This document shows, one piece after another, positions 51,901 through 54,900 of a stretch of DNA of 64,000 nucleotides. The position numbers and the translations under genes were made by a program. Source of the DNA: Lingula anatina (taxonomy: Eukaryota; Brachiopoda; Lingulata; Lingulida; Lingulidae); contig NW_019775580.1 in assembly GCF_001039355.2 (NCBI RefSeq), positions 694,872 through 758,871 on the forward strand, in the 5' to 3' direction. The notes below the pieces were generated by a model, which had not been told where the DNA came from, did not search any database, and saw nothing but the letters and a program-made list of their open reading frames with translations. Position 1 is the stretch's first letter. Each line of letters opens with the position of its first letter.

Positions 51901-54900
51901 CCCGTTAGGTTACTCCTGGCCCTAATTACATGTAAAATTTTATATGGTGAAATTGTATCTTAACAAGGGGATTGGCATGTTAGTGTTTCACATATCAAAC
52001 TAGGGTCTTTGTTTGATGAGTCGTCATTTTAAATGTTTTCATCAAGTTAAATGCACTGTTAGTACTTTGTGACAACAGGAGTTTCACAGATAATAAGAAT
52101 GTTTATCAATAAACTGAGTGCCACTGTAATAATCAAGGTTGTTTTGATGTGATGTTACAGTTGCTGTCAGAGAGCAGTGAGTCTCAGTTATTCCCTGTGG
52201 AGCAGTTGTTCTGCAGTCTTGTTAGAGATGACAGGACACCTGTGGACACCTTGAAACTGGTACTGCCAGAACTGACCGCTGTGATGTAAGTGCACTGCTA
52301 GGATAGAAACAAGGTTTACAAAAAATTAATGGAACAATCATATCATCATGTACATGCTGGCTGAACTTCAATATTGCTGTGATTTTTTCCTGTATTAAAC
52401 AAGATACATACTGTACATGATTTCTAAGTTGTGTACTGAAGAAGAAACATTGAGGATTTTTAGGATTATTTTTGAAAAGAAATTAGGTTACACAGCTTCT
52501 AATTAACAATATTTCGTATCATATAATCAGCATGAAACAAGTTGTTTATTTGAAGAAGTACATGTAAAATTGGAACATTTGAAGGAATCTTGTACATAGC
52601 CTTTTATACACTACTATCAAATGATCAGCATGAAAGACTTTGTTGTGTGTTTGTATCATGTCTAAACATGTTGTCTGTTTAGAGAGGAGGAAAATTCTGC
52701 GCGCCAGCAGCTACTGGAGGCTGGTCTCCACAGCTGGGAGAAAATGGAGCTTCCTGATGACCCATTCCCTGGGGGTAAGAGGAAGAAGTCCTTTGAGACC
52801 TTGGAGGAAGAGGACAATGTATGTGAAATATGCAAGAAAATTTGCTATTTTTCTATGGTAAGTAAATATTACAAGCCCACCCATGTGGATCAGTCTTGTT
52901 TCACACATAGAAATAAATTTCCAATAACATTTTATTGAAATTATCTTACTTTCCCAACCCCTCAAGCTGATTGAAGCATTTTATTTGATGACAAAATTTA
53001 GCAGCAAAATACAAACTAGATGTCTAATTGGAGAGTAAATAGATGAGAAATGTGTAGTTTATAGCAATGAGGTTCTTGCCCAGTGTTGATAAGACCTTGG
53101 AGTATAGTAAAGACAGAAGGTTGGGCATTCTGTGACAAAAGCAAAACGCCAAAAAAATATTAATATTAATAATATACAAGACACCAAAAATGGCACATTT
53201 ACAGGAAAGATGAAGGAATTTTTTTTTCATTGACAACTAAACATAACAGGTGGCAAAAGTTTTTCTTCAGAATTCTTTAAAAAGTCTGTGATTTTCACAT
53301 CAACCTCAGGTATGGCCCGTCTTAAAGAAGTAAATGTTTTTGAAACTCACAATTTTTTGCCTTTGTTTTTAACCAACCATCAATACGCATATAGCACTGG
53401 CATTAGATATGCTATATGAGTAAGCCAAGAGCAAGCTTACAAGAGAAATTGAACATGTATACATGTATGTTAAAGAGCAAAAATTTTTCAAACAGACTTA
53501 TGCCCATATAATACATAGTTTATACTTAAATTAAGTCAATCCTTTGTTATAAAAACTCTTAAAGTTTCAACAACAAGATAAATGCATTTTAAAGAAGGTC
53601 ATGAGTGACCCATGGAGACTGGCCCTTGGTGGATTGAAATATTTCACAATACAGTTCTCTGTGACGAAATCTCATCACTAGCAAGACTCGACTCTGCTGT
53701 GAAGTCTCTTGTACTGGAGGTAGGGAAATAAAGCAGCTAGTCAACGTCTCTCAAATTGAAAGTCAGAAGAAAAAGTCCAAAGAACAGCATGTTTTGTGAT
53801 AAGCAGAATTGTCAATAATACTTCATAATGGAAATCTGCATCAAGATAAGAGTGTTTAATATTGTGTGTTTGGTATCTCTGTATACGTCTAAAAGAAAAA
53901 CAATTAAAAGTTTTAACTAAATTAATCAGAAGTCAAGGTGAATCCTCTTTCAGGTGTGAAAGCAACATCATTTCTGGCACTTTTTCCAGCAACACATTTA
54001 ATAATATTAATAATAATAATTGAATAATAATGATAATAGTATAATAATAATATTTAATCGACTTACACACACACACACACACACACTATATATATATATA
54101 TCAGAAATTTGAATACCGACAGAGCTCTTAAAAGTGAAAAAGAAATAATAATAACAATAAAATCCTGAAGTTTAAGATCTAAAAATAAAATGATTAATAA
54201 AATAATGTATTAAAATAAAAGATAAAATTAAAAACTAGAATTAAAACTGACACATGGTAAAAACTTTTTAAAAATATCTTATTTCTTTTGAAAGTTAAAA
54301 GTCAATACCACATATAAAGAGCAGGGTGCAGGTGAATACAGTTTTATCTACCTACCTGTACAATCCCTAACAAGAGAACAATTTGCAGTCATTAAATGGG
54401 GTGCTTCTTCAGGTGTGCAAACTATGCCTTCACAATGAATAATAATTTATAATTGTTTGTAATTAGAATTAGTAGATGTGCTTGGACTTGGGTGTCAACT
54501 TGGGTATAAGGCAGTGTAGAATGAAATATCATGTGCCTGATAAATAAAGGAATGGGACAAAATGACAATAAGAGAAAAGGAAAAAAAATTGAAGAACTAC
54601 GTAGCTTACCAACAGAAAACAATTTATAATGAGGTCTGCTTCAGTCATCATTCAGGTGTGAAAACTGTGTTGTTTATGACACTTTCTCTAGAAACCATTT
54701 TATCTTCCAGGACAATCTCTGCTGTTCCTCAGCGATTGCTTTTGATTAGACATTGTGGATGGGCTTGGGTTTAGGTGTCAGTTTTGGACACAACAACAAT
54801 TCAAACAAATTGTGGTTTACAGTGTATATAATATTATATATATATATATATTGCTCTGCCTATAACTATCAGTATCTGTAGTATCTCTTACTTTCCAAAT